Notes: generated by a model from the letters alone, not told the origin. 64,000 bases of DNA from Vibrio sinaloensis (GCF_023195835.1 NZ_CP096199.1:868001-932000); one strand, 5' to 3'; counted from the stretch's first letter, positions 47,919-59,135 are shown. Numbers and translations are program-made.

Positions 47919-48191
47919 GTGAATAAAACACAATTAGTAGAAAAAATCGCAGAAAATGCAGATCTATCTAAAGCTTCTGCGGGTCGTGCACTAGACGCAT
48001 TTATCGAAGCAGTTGGCGAAACGCTTCAATCAGGTGACCAAGTTGCTCTAGTTGGCTTCGGTACTTTTAGCGTTCGTACTCGTGCAGCTCGCACTGGTCG
48101 TAACCCTAAAACAGGTGAAGAGATTCAAATCGCTGAAGCTAAAGTACCAGCGTTCAAAGCAGGTAAAGCTCTCAAAGATTCTTGCAACTAA
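47919..48191 (+). CDS. hupB: DNA-binding protein HU-beta
   Basis: 90-residue nucleoid protein from the GTG at 47919 (AAAGGGG before it); the frame is open further upstream, but the family N-terminus is [16 protein letters not shown]. The DNA-clasping arm [20 protein letters not shown] is intact. Bends DNA as HU dimers. Two hairpin terminators follow. Confidence 0.97.
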   Translation: MNKTQLVEKIAENADLSKASAGRALDAFIEAVGETLQSGDQVALVGFGTFSVRTRAARTGRNPKTGEEIQIAEAKVPAFKAGKALKDSCN

Positions 48192-48200
48192 TCAAAAAAT

Positions 48201-48268
48201 CGCCACTTAGGCGCATTTTTTCGAACCTTTTTAAATTATGCGCATCCTACTGATGCGCATTTCTTTTT
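48201..48268 (+). terminator. Two tandem terminators after hupB
   Basis: First: CGCC (48201-48204) / GGCG (48210-48213) then CATTTTTT. Second: ATGCGCATC (48238-48246) / GATGCGCAT (48252-48260) then TTCTTTTT. Confidence 0.82.
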
Positions 48269-48364
48269 CTGATATTATCGCGTTATCCAGATTTTAATTT
48301 AGTAATATACAGATCGCCGGCAGCAAGGCTCCCACGAACTGTATAAGCGGAGAGTAGTTTAAGT

Positions 48365-50221
48365 ATGATGGACCGATTACGCGAAGGCGTGAATAGCATC
48401 GCGGTTAAAATTATCCTAGGGCTTATCATCCTGTCTTTTGTATTTGCGGGTGTCGGTAGCTACATTGTGGGTGGCTCAGGCAATTCAGCAGCTAAAGTAG
48501 GTAATGTTGAGATTGGCCGTGGTGAGTTTGAGCAAGCTTACCAAAATGAACGTAATCGTATGCAGGCACAGCTTGGAGATTACTTCGCTAATCTGCTCGC
48601 TGATCCAAGCTACGTAGAGTCGTTCCGCAAGTCGGTACTTGATCGCATGATTGATGATGTGTTGATTGAGCAACATGCAGAGTCATTGGGGCTACGTGTT
48701 AGCGATTCTCAAGTCCGCACTATGATTCTTGACATGCCTCAGTTCCAAGTCGATGGTCAGTTTGACCAAGAGATTTACCAGTCCGCTCTACGTCGTGCCG
48801 GTTTCTCCCCTGAAAGCTTTGCCCAATATTTGCGTCGTGATTTGATTCGTACTCAGCTTTTGACTGCGATTCAAGCCAGTGACTTTGCTCTACCTGGCGA
48901 AGTGGAAACTCAAAGTAAGCTGCTCACCCAAACTCGTGATATCAACAAGATCACTCTATCTCTGGCGGATTTTGCCGCGAAAGCAGAACTGTCTGAGCAA
49001 GAAATTGAACAGTATTATCAGCAAAACACCGAGCGCTACACTCGTCCCGAGCAGGCTAAAGTCTCGTTTGTTGAGCTATCTGCACAACAGTTGAAACAGA
49101 GCTTAACGATTACCGATGAAGAAGCGGAGCAGTACTATCAGCAGAATCGAGATAAGTTCTCCTCTCAAGAGCAGCGTCGTGTTAGCCACATTTTGGTTGA
49201 AGGTGATGATGAAGCCAAAGCGCAAGCGATTCTTGACCAACTGACTGCAGGCGCGGATTTCGCTGCGTTAGCAGAAGAGAAATCTGACGATTTCGGCAGT
49301 GCATCGGAAGGCGGTTCTTTAGGTTGGATTGAACGTGATGTGATGGACCCAGCGTTTGAAGAGGCGGCGTTTGCGCTGCAAAACGTTGGTGATACAACGG
49401 GCTTGGTCAAGTCAGACTTTGGCTACCACATCATCAAACTTGATGAGCTTAAAGGCTCAGTATCTAAGCCGTATCAAGAAGTAGCGAACGATATTAAACA
49501 AGAGCTACGAGATCAGCGCGCAGTGGATAAGTTCTATGAACTACAAAGTGAACTAGAGCGTGTTGCGTTCGAGTTCCCAGATTCACTCGACGATGCTGCA
49601 AAAGCCATCGATGCTCAGATTCAAACCACAGATTTTATCTCTCAACTTGATGCGCCAGAGCTACTTAAAACGCCAGCTGTTATGCAAGCGATTACTAGCC
49701 CTGAAGTCAACGAAGATGGCTTGAACTCAGAGGTGATCGAAGTTGCGCCAGAACATGTGGTGGTGGTTCGTGTCGAAGAGAGTCGCGAAGAAACGGTTCT
49801 ACCACTGGATGAAGTTCGTGATCAGGTGACTCAAGCTTTGGCTAACGTTAAGGGTGAGCAAGCAGCGATTCAACTATCACAAACCTTGATTACGGATCTC
49901 AAGCAAGGTGACAAAACGTCGCTCAATGAAAATGGTCTGATGTTTACCGATACTGAAACGTTAGACCGCAGTTCGCCGCTTGCTGATGTGGTATTCTCTA
50001 TGGCGAAACCAACTCAGGAACAACCTCAGTATGCACAGGCGAAAGATCTCAATGGCGATATCGTTATAGTGGAACTGGTCAACGTAGCCTCTGAGTTCGA
50101 TCCGCAATACAATCAGCAGATTGGTGCACAAATAACGCAAGTGAATGCACAGCAGGACCTCTCTGGTCTGGTGAGTATTTTGCGCGAAACGATAGACATC
50201 GAATACTATATCGTGAACTAA
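48365..50221 (+). CDS. ppiD: Periplasmic folding chaperone PpiD
   Basis: 618-residue inner-membrane protein: one N-terminal membrane segment (about 16-36), SurA-like N-domain, a parvulin domain (about 265-365; VSHILVEG, GGSLGWIERDVMDPAFEEAAF, GYHIIKL), then a long periplasmic C-domain. It sits at the SecYEG exit and helps periplasmic and outer-membrane proteins fold. The double ATG start (MMDRL) matches E. coli PpiD (MMDSL). Confidence 0.96.
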   Translation: MMDRLREGVNSIAVKIILGLIILSFVFAGVGSYIVGGSGNSAAKVGNVEIGRGEFEQAYQNERNRMQAQLGDYFANLLADPSYVESFRKSVLDRMIDDVLIEQHAESLGLRVSDSQVRTMILDMPQFQVDGQFDQEIYQSALRRAGFSPESFAQYLRRDLIRTQLLTAIQASDFALPGEVETQSKLLTQTRDINKITLSLADFAAKAELSEQEIEQYYQQNTERYTRPEQAKVSFVELSAQQLKQSLTITDEEAEQYYQQNRDKFSSQEQRRVSHILVEGDDEAKAQAILDQLTAGADFAALAEEKSDDFGSASEGGSLGWIERDVMDPAFEEAAFALQNVGDTTGLVKSDFGYHIIKLDELKGSVSKPYQEVANDIKQELRDQRAVDKFYELQSELERVAFEFPDSLDDAAKAIDAQIQTTDFISQLDAPELLKTPAVMQAITSPEVNEDGLNSEVIEVAPEHVVVVRVEESREETVLPLDEVRDQVTQALANVKGEQAAIQLSQTLITDLKQGDKTSLNENGLMFTDTETLDRSSPLADVVFSMAKPTQEQPQYAQAKDLNGDIVIVELVNVASEFDPQYNQQIGAQITQVNAQQDLSGLVSILRETIDIEYYIVN

Positions 50222-50254
50222 TCTGAGCTCAGATGTAACTGATATATGTGTCAT

Positions 50255-50288
50255 AACGGACTGCTTCGGCAGTCCGTTTTGTTTTTTT
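50255..50288 (+). terminator. Terminator of ppiD
   Basis: Perfect 10-bp stem AACGGACTGC / GCAGTCCGTT with TTCG tetraloop, followed by TTGTTTTTTT. Confidence 0.94.
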
Positions 50289-50358
50289 GGTCTCTTGGTT
50301 TTCTATTTTGCAAATCCGTTTAGGCTCAAAGCATCGAACACACAGATAGGAAAATGTA

Positions 50359-50652
50359 ATGATAAAACAGTTAGTTTTTATACTCGTTCTGCTATGTAGC
50401 GTGCCTATGACCTTCGCACAACAGGAGACGGAGAACGTCAAGTATGAAGGGATTGAGATTACCGTCAATATTAACCAAGCTAGTGCTGAAGAACTGGCAG
50501 ATTTATTACAGGGAATCGGTCTGAAAAAAGCGCAAGCTATTGTGAGTTATCGTGAGCAAAACGGTAACTTTAGCAGTGCCGATGGTTTAACTGCGGTCAA
50601 AGGTATTGGCCTCGCTACCGTAGAGAAAAATCGCCACCGGATTCAATTGTAA
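50359..50652 (+). CDS. ComEA-like helix-hairpin-helix protein
   Basis: 97-residue secreted protein: signal peptide to about residue 20 (PMTFA), then a short linker and two helix-hairpin-helix motifs (VNINQASAEELADLLQGIGLKK and FSSADGLTAVKGIGLATVEK). It binds DNA in the periplasm in ComEA relatives, which pull in DNA during natural transformation. In V. cholerae ComEA is a protein of this size and layout, so this may be the competence gene, but the sequence alone does not exclude a paralog. Located after ppiD with its own terminator on each side. Confidence 0.88.
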   Translation: MIKQLVFILVLLCSVPMTFAQQETENVKYEGIEITVNINQASAEELADLLQGIGLKKAQAIVSYREQNGNFSSADGLTAVKGIGLATVEKNRHRIQL

Positions 50653-50660
50653 TTGCTTCA

Positions 50661-50687
50661 AAGAGTGCGCGAGCACTCTTTTTTGTA
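50661..50687 (+). terminator. Terminator of the comEA-like gene
   Basis: Stem AAGAGTGC (50661-50668) / GCACTCTT (50673-50680), loop GCGA, then TTTTG. Confidence 0.9.
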
Positions 50688-50793
50688 TTTCGTCGCTATC
50701 CCGCCTAGAACCTCTATCTGTTTCCCTCTATAATTTCTCGCCGAACAAGGTCAGGTCATTGAGCCTAGACCAGCAACCAACCTGGAGTAAAAC

Positions 50794-51474
50794 ATGTCGT
50801 CTCATACACCGGTGGTCACCGTTGATGGACCGAGTGGTGCCGGCAAAGGCACGCTTTGTATGCTGCTAGCCAAAAAGCTAGGTTTCCACTTACTGGACTC
50901 TGGCGCAATTTATCGAGTTTTAGCGCTTGCCGCGATTCATCATGGTGTTGATCTTGAGTCGGAGGATGCGCTTGTCCCACTCGCTACTCACCTTGATGTT
51001 CAATTTATCGCTGAAGGTGACTTAGTGAAAGTTATCTTAGAAGGTGAAGACGTTTCAGGAGAGTTACGCAAAGAACAAACGGGCATGGCAGCATCGAAGG
51101 TGGCTGCCTTGCCGAGAGTTCGTGAAGCGCTATTGCGACGCCAACGCGCTTTTGCCGAGGGTGCAGGTTTAGTGGCCGACGGCCGTGACATGGGGACGAT
51201 AGTTTTCCCTCAAGCTGAAGTGAAAATCTTCCTTGATGCCAGCGCTGAAGAGCGAGCGACTCGCCGCCTGAAACAGTTGCAAGGCAAGGGGTTAGATGTT
51301 AAATTTGACGACCTTTTGAGCGAGATCCAAGAGCGTGACGACCGAGATCGTAACCGCCCAGTGGCGCCTTTACGCCCTGCAGAGGATGCGCTGTTGCTAG
51401 ATTCAACCACAATGAGTATCGACGAAGTGGTAGAAAAGGCACTACAATATATCGAATCTAAGCTAGTCGCCTAG
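50794..51474 (+). CDS. cmk: Cytidylate kinase
   Basis: Phosphorylates CMP and dCMP. 226 residues; P-loop GPSGAGKG at residues 11-18, the NMP-binding segment [14 protein letters not shown] and [15 protein letters not shown] are typical. First gene of the conserved cmk-rpsA-ihfB cluster. Confidence 0.97.
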   Translation: MSSHTPVVTVDGPSGAGKGTLCMLLAKKLGFHLLDSGAIYRVLALAAIHHGVDLESEDALVPLATHLDVQFIAEGDLVKVILEGEDVSGELRKEQTGMAASKVAALPRVREALLRRQRAFAEGAGLVADGRDMGTIVFPQAEVKIFLDASAEERATRRLKQLQGKGLDVKFDDLLSEIQERDDRDRNRPVAPLRPAEDALLLDSTTMSIDEVVEKALQYIESKLVA

Positions 51475-51493
51475 GCGGCTAGGTCAGAGCGTT

Positions 51494-51550
51494 GGTCGCA
51501 AGGATGATGACCGGCGAACTTAATAACCCCACGCGGTAGGATACCCGTGG
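51494..51550 (+). promoter_or_regulatory. Structured leader of rpsA
   Basis: Two small hairpins, GGTC (51494-51497) / GACC (51509-51512) and CCACG (51529-51533) / CGTGG (51546-51550), in the 103 bp before rpsA, whose start has no strong Shine-Dalgarno. In E. coli S1 represses its own translation through a structured leader; a similar role is inferred here. Confidence 0.45.
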
Positions 51551-51577
51551 ACGTTTTAATTTATTGAAGATTAAATA

Positions 51578-53248
51578 ATGACTGAATCTTTTGCTCAACT
51601 CTTTGAAGAGTTTCTAAACGAAACAGAATTCCAACAAGGCAGCATCGTTAAAGGTACTGTAGTAGCTATCGAGAACGGTTTCGTTCTTGTTGACGCTGGT
51701 CTTAAGTCTGAATCTGCTATCCCTGCTGAACAATTCAAGAACGCTGCTGGCGAACTTGAAGTTGAAGTTGGTGCTGAAGTAGACGTAGCGCTAGACGCTG
51801 TTGAAGATGGTTTCGGTGAAACTCAACTTTCTCGTGAGAAAGCTAAGCGTCACGAAGCTTGGATCGTACTTGAGAAGGCTTGCGAAGAAGCTGAAACTGT
51901 TGTTGGTATCATCAACGGTAAAGTTAAAGGCGGTTTCACTGTTGAACTAAACGGTATCCGTGCTTTCCTTCCTGGTTCACTAGTTGACGTACGTCCTATC
52001 CGTGACACTGCTCACCTAGAAAACAAAGAGCTAGAGTTCAAAGTTATTAAACTTGACCAGAAGCGTAACAACGTAGTTGTATCTCGTCGTGCAGTAATCG
52101 AGTCTGAGAACAGCGTTGAACGTGATGAGCTTCTAGAAACTCTACAAGAAGGCGCAGAAGTTAAAGGTATCGTTAAGAACCTTACTGACTACGGTGCATT
52201 CGTAGACCTAGGCGGTGTTGACGGCCTACTACACATCACTGACATGGCTTGGAAGCGCGTTAAGCACCCTTCTGAGATCGTAAACGTTGGTGACGAGATC
52301 CAAGTTAAAGTTCTTAAGTTCGACCGTGAGCGTACTCGCGTATCACTAGGTCTTAAGCAGCTAGGCGAAGATCCATGGGTAGCAATCGCTAAGCGTTACC
52401 CAGAAGGTCACAAACTATCTGGTCGCGTTACTAACCTAACTGACTACGGCTGTTTCGTTGAAATCGAAGAAGGCGTTGAAGGTCTAGTACACGTTTCTGA
52501 AATGGATTGGACTAACAAGAACATCCACCCATCTAAAGTTGTTAATGTTGGCGACGAAGTTGAGGTTATGGTTCTTGAAATCGACGAAGAGCGTCGTCGT
52601 ATCTCTCTAGGTCTGAAACAGTGTAAAGCTAACCCATGGCAGTCTTTCGCTGAAGCGCAAGCTAAAGGCGACAAAGTAACTGGTAAGATCAAGTCTATCA
52701 CTGACTTTGGTATCTTCATCGGTCTAGAAGGCGGCATCGACGGTCTAGTACACCTATCTGACATTTCTTGGAATGTTGCTGGCGAAGAAGCTGTTCGCGA
52801 GTACAAGAAAGGCGACGAGATCTCTGCAGTTGTTCTAGCAGTAGACGCAGAGCGTGAGCGTATTTCTCTTGGCGTTAAGCAAATGGAAAACGACCCATTC
52901 AATGCTTACGTTGCAGACAACAAGAAAGGTGCTCTAGTTAACGGTACTGTAACTGCAGTAGACGCTAAAGGCGCAACTATCGAGCTTGAAGAAGGCGTAG
53001 AAGGTTACATCCGCGCTTCTGAAGTTTCTCGTGACCGCGTAGAAGACGCTTCTCTAATCCTAAGCGCTGGTGACAGTGTTGAAGCTAAGTTCACAGGTGT
53101 AGACCGTAAGAACCGCGTAATCAACCTATCTATCAAAGCTAAAGACGAAGCTGAAGAGCAAGAAGCAATGGCTTCACTGAACAAAGCAGACGATGCTTCA
53201 TTCGGTAACGCTATGGCTGACGCTTTCAAAGCAGCTAAAGGCGAGTAA
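51578..53248 (+). CDS. rpsA: 30S ribosomal protein S1
   Basis: 556 residues with six S1 (OB-fold) domains spaced about 85 residues apart; the repeats show V/[25 protein letters not shown] cores (for example residues about 205-225 and 290-312). It brings mRNA to the ribosome. Strongly biased codons. Followed by a perfect terminator. Length equals E. coli S1 (557). Confidence 0.98.
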   Translation: MTESFAQLFEEFLNETEFQQGSIVKGTVVAIENGFVLVDAGLKSESAIPAEQFKNAAGELEVEVGAEVDVALDAVEDGFGETQLSREKAKRHEAWIVLEKACEEAETVVGIINGKVKGGFTVELNGIRAFLPGSLVDVRPIRDTAHLENKELEFKVIKLDQKRNNVVVSRRAVIESENSVERDELLETLQEGAEVKGIVKNLTDYGAFVDLGGVDGLLHITDMAWKRVKHPSEIVNVGDEIQVKVLKFDRERTRVSLGLKQLGEDPWVAIAKRYPEGHKLSGRVTNLTDYGCFVEIEEGVEGLVHVSEMDWTNKNIHPSKVVNVGDEVEVMVLEIDEERRRISLGLKQCKANPWQSFAEAQAKGDKVTGKIKSITDFGIFIGLEGGIDGLVHLSDISWNVAGEEAVREYKKGDEISAVVLAVDAERERISLGVKQMENDPFNAYVADNKKGALVNGTVTAVDAKGATIELEEGVEGYIRASEVSRDRVEDASLILSAGDSVEAKFTGVDRKNRVINLSIKAKDEAEEQEAMASLNKADDASFGNAMADAFKAAKGE

Positions 53249-53264
53249 TTTATTCGCTTTTAAG

Positions 53265-53290
53265 AAAAAGGAGCCGCAAGGCTCCTTTTT
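53265..53290 (+). terminator. Terminator of rpsA
   Basis: 11-bp stem AAAAAGGAGCC / GGCTCCTTTTT with GCAA tetraloop. Confidence 0.94.
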
Positions 53291-53460
53291 TATGTTTCAA
53301 GTTTGAGTTAGTAGTAATACCAATCTCTGCAACCTGCTGTGAAAAAAGCTTTTTTTCTTTGTACATATTGCTCAAATATTGTCTAAAATTTAAAGCAAGT
53401 GTTTGTTGGAACTGGTATTACTTACTATAATAAGTGATAAATTACTCTATGAGGGCAATT

Positions 53461-53742
53461 ATGACTAAGTCTGAATTGATCGAAAGACTCTGTGCTGAAC
53501 AGACGCACCTTTCTGCAAAAGAGATAGAAGATGCTGTAAAAGATATTTTAGAGCACATGGCGTCAACGTTAGAGAATGGCGACAGAATCGAGATTCGTGG
53601 TTTCGGTAGTTTCTCTTTACACTATCGCGAGCCTCGCGTTGGTCGTAATCCTAAGACAGGCGAAAAGGTGGAACTTGAAGGTAAATTTGTTCCTCACTTC
53701 AAGCCTGGCAAAGAATTGCGTGAGCGCGTTAATATCGGTTAA
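53461..53742 (+). CDS. ihfB: Integration host factor beta subunit
   Basis: 93-residue DNA-bending protein starting at the ATG at 53461 (GAGGG before it); the frame is open nine residues further up. The conserved arm [19 protein letters not shown] and N-terminus [10 protein letters not shown] identify IhfB rather than HU or IhfA. Pairs with IhfA. Confidence 0.97.
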   Translation: MTKSELIERLCAEQTHLSAKEIEDAVKDILEHMASTLENGDRIEIRGFGSFSLHYREPRVGRNPKTGEKVELEGKFVPHFKPGKELRERVNIG

Positions 53743-53762
53743 CGAGCGTTAAAATATTGATA

Positions 53763-53797
53763 AAAAAGCGGCATGCTCTGAGTATGCCGCTTTTTTA
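53763..53797 (+). terminator. Terminator of ihfB
   Basis: Stem GCGGCAT (53768-53774) / ATGCCGC (53784-53790) flanked by A and T runs. Confidence 0.92.
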
Positions 53798-53883
53798 TCA
53801 TCCGAATTACCGATATAACCATGGTTTGTTTGCCGCTTTTCCTGCATAATCGTAACGGCGGAATTTACCTTAGGTGATGGACT

Positions 53884-54162
53884 ATGAAAATTATAAAAAT
53901 CATTCTCGTACTGGCCCTATTTTTGGTTGCTCTAGCATTAGGCTCTCAAAACCAAGCTGTAGTGACATTTAACTACTTGCTGGCTCAGGGCGACTTCCAT
54001 TTGTCGACATTGCTTGGCGGTGTGTTTATTGCCGGTTTCGCAGTAGCATGGCTTGTGTTTGGTAGTTTACATCTGAAGTCCCAACTTCAAGTTCGCAAAC
54101 TCAAGCGACAAATCAATAAGCTCTCTCCCTCAACAAGTACACCAACTCAAGGTAAAGCTTAA
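53884..54162 (+). CDS. lapA: Lipopolysaccharide assembly protein LapA (YciS)
   Basis: 92-residue inner-membrane protein with two hydrophobic segments (about 3-20 and 42-64) and a basic coiled tail (SQLQVRKLKRQINKL). In E. coli it acts with LapB in coordinating lipopolysaccharide synthesis. 28 bp before lapB, so cotranscribed. Confidence 0.93.
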   Translation: MKIIKIILVLALFLVALALGSQNQAVVTFNYLLAQGDFHLSTLLGGVFIAGFAVAWLVFGSLHLKSQLQVRKLKRQINKLSPSTSTPTQGKA

Positions 54163-54190
54163 CAGACGTTTTTAGGTAGGCTATTACTCG

Positions 54191-55360
54191 ATGTTAGAAA
54201 TTCTCTTCTTGTTGTTGCCAATTGCCGCTGCATACGGCTGGTATATGGGTAATCGAAGTGCCCAGCAAGACAAGCAGAAGCAGTCCCATCAGATCTCTCG
54301 ACAATACGTAACGGGGTTAAACTTACTATTGTCTGATCAATCTGACAAAGCCGTTGATCACTTCATCGAGCTGTTGCAGGTAGACAACGAAACCATCGAT
54401 ACTCATCTAGCGCTCGGTAACCTATTCCGTTCACGAGGAGAAGTTGATCGCGCTATTCGCATTCACCAAAATCTAATCTCTCGCTCCGGTTTGACTATCG
54501 ATCAGAAGAATATTGCTTTGCAACAACTGGCCAAAGATTACATGGCGTCAGGATTTTTAGATCGCGCAGAGCGAATTTTTGAACAACTAATCGAAGAGCC
54601 CGATCATAAAGAAGCGGCTTTACAACAGCTGGTTGCTATCTATCAGCAGACTCGTGAATGGAGTAAAGCCATTCACTATGCCAATCTATTGGTTAAGATG
54701 GGCCGTAAGCGAATGCGCGCGAGTATCGCTCACTTCTGGTGTGAATTGGCGATGCAAGAAAAGGCAGACGACAACGACACGCTAGCAATACAGCACTTCA
54801 AGCGAGCACTAGAAGAGGACCCTAAATGTGTTCGCGCTAGCATCGCCCTTGGAAAACTGTATCTTGAGGCGGAAGATTATCAAAATACCATCAAGTATTT
54901 GGAGCAAGTTCTTGATCAAGATAGTGACTTTGTCAGTGAAGTGCTACCCACATTAGCCGAGTGCTACCACCATCTTGGTCAAGAAGATGAACTGCTCAAT
55001 TTCTTACGTCAATGTATCGTCAGTAAAGCCGGCGTATCGGCAGAGCTGATGCTTGCCCAGTTGGTCGCTAAACACGATGGAGTAGGGGCGGCTCAGGAAC
55101 TGCTCACACGTCAGTTGGTGAAGAACCCGACGATGAAAGGTTTTTATCGTTTGATGGATTATCATCTTGCAGAGGCAGAAGAAGGGCGAGCGAAAGCGAG
55201 TCTAGGAACACTGCAGAAGTTAGTCGGAGAACAGCTTAAAGTAAAACCGCATTATCGATGCCGAAAATGCGGGTTTTCAACGCACGCTATGTATTGGCAC
55301 TGTCCATCATGTAAGGGATGGGGAACGATTAAGCCGATACGTGGGCTAGATGGTGAATAA
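54191..55360 (+). CDS. lapB: Lipopolysaccharide assembly protein LapB (YciM)
   Basis: 389 residues: N-terminal membrane anchor (about 2-20), then about nine tetratricopeptide repeats, and a C-terminal rubredoxin-like metal site with two CxxC pairs (YRCRKCGF and HCPSCKGW). It acts as adaptor bringing LpxC to FtsH, and is held back by YejM, which is also in this window. Length equals the E. coli protein (389). Confidence 0.96.
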   Translation: MLEILFLLLPIAAAYGWYMGNRSAQQDKQKQSHQISRQYVTGLNLLLSDQSDKAVDHFIELLQVDNETIDTHLALGNLFRSRGEVDRAIRIHQNLISRSGLTIDQKNIALQQLAKDYMASGFLDRAERIFEQLIEEPDHKEAALQQLVAIYQQTREWSKAIHYANLLVKMGRKRMRASIAHFWCELAMQEKADDNDTLAIQHFKRALEEDPKCVRASIALGKLYLEAEDYQNTIKYLEQVLDQDSDFVSEVLPTLAECYHHLGQEDELLNFLRQCIVSKAGVSAELMLAQLVAKHDGVGAAQELLTRQLVKNPTMKGFYRLMDYHLAEAEEGRAKASLGTLQKLVGEQLKVKPHYRCRKCGFSTHAMYWHCPSCKGWGTIKPIRGLDGE

Positions 55361-55390
55361 ATTTGTGGGGGTATACCCCAAGTTAGATTG

Positions 55391-55417
55391 AGCAGCGGCG
55401 ATCCCGCTGCTTTTTTT
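55391..55417 (+). terminator. Terminator between lapB and pyrF
   Basis: Stem GCAGCGG (55392-55398) / CCGCTGC (55404-55410) and seven T. Confidence 0.88.
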
Positions 55418-55446
55418 CGAATTCTATGAGTATGTTAGGAGATGAG

Positions 55447-56145
55447 ATGATCGACCAAAAAGTAATTGTTGCCCTTGATTATGATAACCAAGCCGACGCA
55501 CTCGCTTTTGTGGACAAAATCGACCCAAGCTCTTGTCGGTTGAAAGTTGGCAAAGAGATGTTCACCTTATTTGGTCCTGATTTCGTCAAGCAGTTACACC
55601 AGCGTGGTTTTTCGGTGTTTTTAGACCTTAAGTTTCACGATATTCCGAATACTTGTTCCAAAGCGGTTCGAGCGGCCGCGGAACTTGGCGTATGGATGGT
55701 GAATGTACACGCCAGTGGTGGCGAGCGCATGATGAGTGCATCTCGCGAAATTCTAGAGCCTTATGGAAAGGATCGCCCTCTGCTAATTGGGGTTACGGTG
55801 TTAACCAGCATGGAGCAAAGTGACTTGGCAGGGATCGGACTGGATATCGCCCCACAAGAGCAAGTGATTCGTCTCGCGAGTCTTACTAAAAACTCAGGCC
55901 TAGATGGCGTTGTGTGCTCTGCTCAAGAAGCTTCGATGCTGAAGAACGAGCTTGGCAAACAATTCAAACTTGTTACACCAGGTATTCGCCCAGCAGGCGC
56001 TGCGGTAGGTGACCAAAAGCGTATAATGACACCAGTTGATGCCATCCAGGCGGGCTCTGACTATTTGGTTATCGGTCGTCCTATCACGCAAGCTGACGAT
56101 CCTTCATCTGTGTTGGCGCAAATTAATGCCACTTTGAACGTATAG
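55447..56145 (+). CDS. pyrF: Orotidine 5'-phosphate decarboxylase
   Basis: Last step of UMP synthesis. 232 residues from the ATG at 55447, where AGGAGA is correctly spaced; an ATG at 55426 would add seven residues. Catalytic motif [10 protein letters not shown] with Lys and Asp, and phosphate-binding VTPGIRPAG and VIGRPIT. Confidence 0.97.
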   Translation: MIDQKVIVALDYDNQADALAFVDKIDPSSCRLKVGKEMFTLFGPDFVKQLHQRGFSVFLDLKFHDIPNTCSKAVRAAAELGVWMVNVHASGGERMMSASREILEPYGKDRPLLIGVTVLTSMEQSDLAGIGLDIAPQEQVIRLASLTKNSGLDGVVCSAQEASMLKNELGKQFKLVTPGIRPAGAAVGDQKRIMTPVDAIQAGSDYLVIGRPITQADDPSSVLAQINATLNV

Positions 56146-56161
56146 CAATTCGTCTGGTCGT

Positions 56162-56191
56162 AAAAAGGGTTGATAGCTATCAACCCTTTTT
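56162..56191. terminator. Terminator between pyrF and miaE
   Basis: Perfect 30-bp palindrome with arms AAAAAGGGTTGATAG / CTATCAACCCTTTTT, serving both convergent genes. Confidence 0.92.
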
Positions 56192-56201
56192 TGTTTTCCT
56201 A

Positions 56202-56972
56202 CTAACTGGGCGCGCCACTGTGAAACTTAAAGTCACTGTCTGGTGAAGAGATAAGTTGTGCTTCGATGCGTCCAAAATGGGCGACACGTTCGCTGATATC
56301 CTCTCCAGCAATTTCTTGCGCGAGAGTGAGATAATCTTGGTAGTGACGCGCTTCAGAGCGTAACAACGAAATGTAAAACTTTGCGATATCTTCGTCCATA
56401 TGTGGCGCCAGCTTCGCGAAGCGTTCGCATGAACGTGCCTCGATATAAGCGCCGATAATCAGCTTATCAATCAAAGTTTGTGGTTCATGAGTTGCCATGT
56501 GACTGATTAACCCTTTGGCATATCGGCTCGCCTCAACAGGTTCGTAAGCAATACCACGCTGCTCCATGATTTCGAGAACTTGATAGAAATGGTGTAGTTC
56601 TTCTTTGATTAGTAACACCATTTTATCGATCAAATCCTGGCTATATGGAGAGTCAGATTTAGCCATAATCGCCTTAGATATATTGCTCTTACCTTTTAAG
56701 GTTTGTAAGTTCCCTTTCTTGCGGTAGGCAAAATCTTCATAGGGCTTAAACCAATCGAGTAAACTGTGAGCGCTCTCTTTATCTACCGCGTATTTTCGGA
56801 TCAGGTACATAGCGGATTGACCCGCTTTCAGCTCACACAATAAATGGTCGATAAGGACCACTTTCAGGTTTTCAGGCTTACTAGCTTCTTCAACCCATGC
56901 ATCGGGAGTTGAGCACTGTAGAAAGCCGTTAATTGGTTCGAGTAGTGCTTGGTATTGTTCTAATTCGATCAT
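56202..56972 (-). CDS. miaE: tRNA-(ms2io6A37) hydroxylase MiaE
   Basis: 256-residue ferritin-fold diiron monooxygenase that hydroxylates the isopentenyl group of ms2i6A37 in tRNAs reading U-starting codons. The iron ligands are visible in KEELHHFYQVLEIM, EARSCERFAKLA and SEARHYQDYLTLA. Length agrees with the family. It is 75 bp downstream of the coiled-coil gene on the minus strand. Confidence 0.93.
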   Translation of the reverse strand: MIELEQYQALLEPINGFLQCSTPDAWVEEASKPENLKVVLIDHLLCELKAGQSAMYLIRKYAVDKESAHSLLDWFKPYEDFAYRKKGNLQTLKGKSNISKAIMAKSDSPYSQDLIDKMVLLIKEELHHFYQVLEIMEQRGIAYEPVEASRYAKGLISHMATHEPQTLIDKLIIGAYIEARSCERFAKLAPHMDEDIAKFYISLLRSEARHYQDYLTLAQEIAGEDISERVAHFGRIEAQLISSPDSDFKFHSGAPS

Positions 56973-57000
56973 CTTGGACTTACTTTACTAAATAAATAGA

Positions 57001-57023
57001 AAAAGGCCGCTAGTGCGACCTTT
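57001..57023 (-). terminator. Terminator of the coiled-coil membrane gene
   Basis: Minus strand AAAGGTCGC / GCGGCCTTT with one wobble and a 4-nt loop, then T run; lies between the 57.0-57.8 kb gene and miaE. Confidence 0.7.
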
Positions 57024-57047
57024 GTAATATCAGATTGGGCGATTATA

Positions 57048-57812
57048 TTACCACTTTTTCTTTTCACCAAAGAGTTCGTCCATATCGTTCTTGCGTTGGT
57101 CTTCTGCGATTTGGTGTAGCTCTTCTGCATTTTTAGTTTGACGTTTAGATTCCAGCTCGTCGTACATGGTTTGTAGCTTTTCGCGAGCTTGATTGGAATA
57201 GTTGTCATTTTTGGTAGCTAAGGCATCAAGGCCCTTTTTGAGCAGTTGGATTGCTGTACCAGGTTGACCACGAACAATGGCGTCGTTTGAACGCTTAATG
57301 ACGTTTTCAATGTTAATGCGAATTTGAATGGTTTCTAGACGAGCGTTCTCAGCCACATAAGCTTGAGTTTCAAAGCGGCCTTTGTTGTGCTCACTACGAA
57401 TCGTATCTCGTAGTCGCTTGACTAGCTTCAACATCACAATGGCTTGCTTGTCACTACTTGGTACCTTAAACGAGGTGCTTTCTTCGCCTGGATGATTGTC
57501 CTTAAGCTGCTGAATTTGCTGCTTCATGTTGATGACGCGTTGCTCAAGCTGCTTATTTTTGGGATCAAGCTCGTGCATGTTCTGCAGGGCATCCAAGATA
57601 CGGGTATTAAGACAGAGTAACAACTCTTTGCTGTACGGCATGTGGTGAGCGTGACCGATCAATTCTTCAGTCGCATCAATGATTTGTAGGTAGCGCGAGC
57701 TTTCCTGCTTGCGAGCGGTTTCCGCTTTAACCTTATACTGCAGCATAATGTTATAGCCAAGAACCAAGACGAGTAAGATGGCAACTAAAGCTATGATTAA
57801 CCCAATATTCAT
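57048..57812 (-). CDS. Hypothetical membrane-anchored coiled-coil protein
   Basis: 254 residues: one N-terminal membrane helix (about 4-22), then charged helices with heptad-like patterning (Gln/Lys/Glu-rich, about 75-110 and 210-250), and a C-terminal end EKKKW. The centre (IVRGQPGTAIQLLKKGLDAL) looks like a single TPR-type helical hairpin. Homologs are common in Vibrio; I have no firm function. Divergent from cysB. Confidence 0.75.
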   Translation of the reverse strand: MNIGLIIALVAILLVLVLGYNIMLQYKVKAETARKQESSRYLQIIDATEELIGHAHHMPYSKELLLCLNTRILDALQNMHELDPKNKQLEQRVINMKQQIQQLKDNHPGEESTSFKVPSSDKQAIVMLKLVKRLRDTIRSEHNKGRFETQAYVAENARLETIQIRINIENVIKRSNDAIVRGQPGTAIQLLKKGLDALATKNDNYSNQAREKLQTMYDELESKRQTKNAEELHQIAEDQRKNDMDELFGEKKKW

Positions 57813-58091
57813 AAATTCCGTATCTTATGTTTTCTTAATGGTTAGCAGGTTAGCATACATGATATGTAAAAGTCCCTGCACCTAATTTGTATTATCGCCT
57901 AACAGATCAATTTTATTAATCAAAAACATCAATACAACGCATATTCTGAGTAATTGCTTGCAAAATCATCATTCAAAGGAAAAGTACACCGCTTTTCTGA
58001 GGCTTGAATGCGATTGGACTATCAATTTGCCGATAGAGACGTTATAACTAAATATTATAAACTATGTCTGCTCGCTATGCGGCTTTGCTAA

Positions 58092-59084
<993 letters not shown>

Positions 59085-59135
59085 AGGCTACCATCTTGAT
59101 CCACTTCCCTCTACACTACGCGCTAGGGGGAAGTC

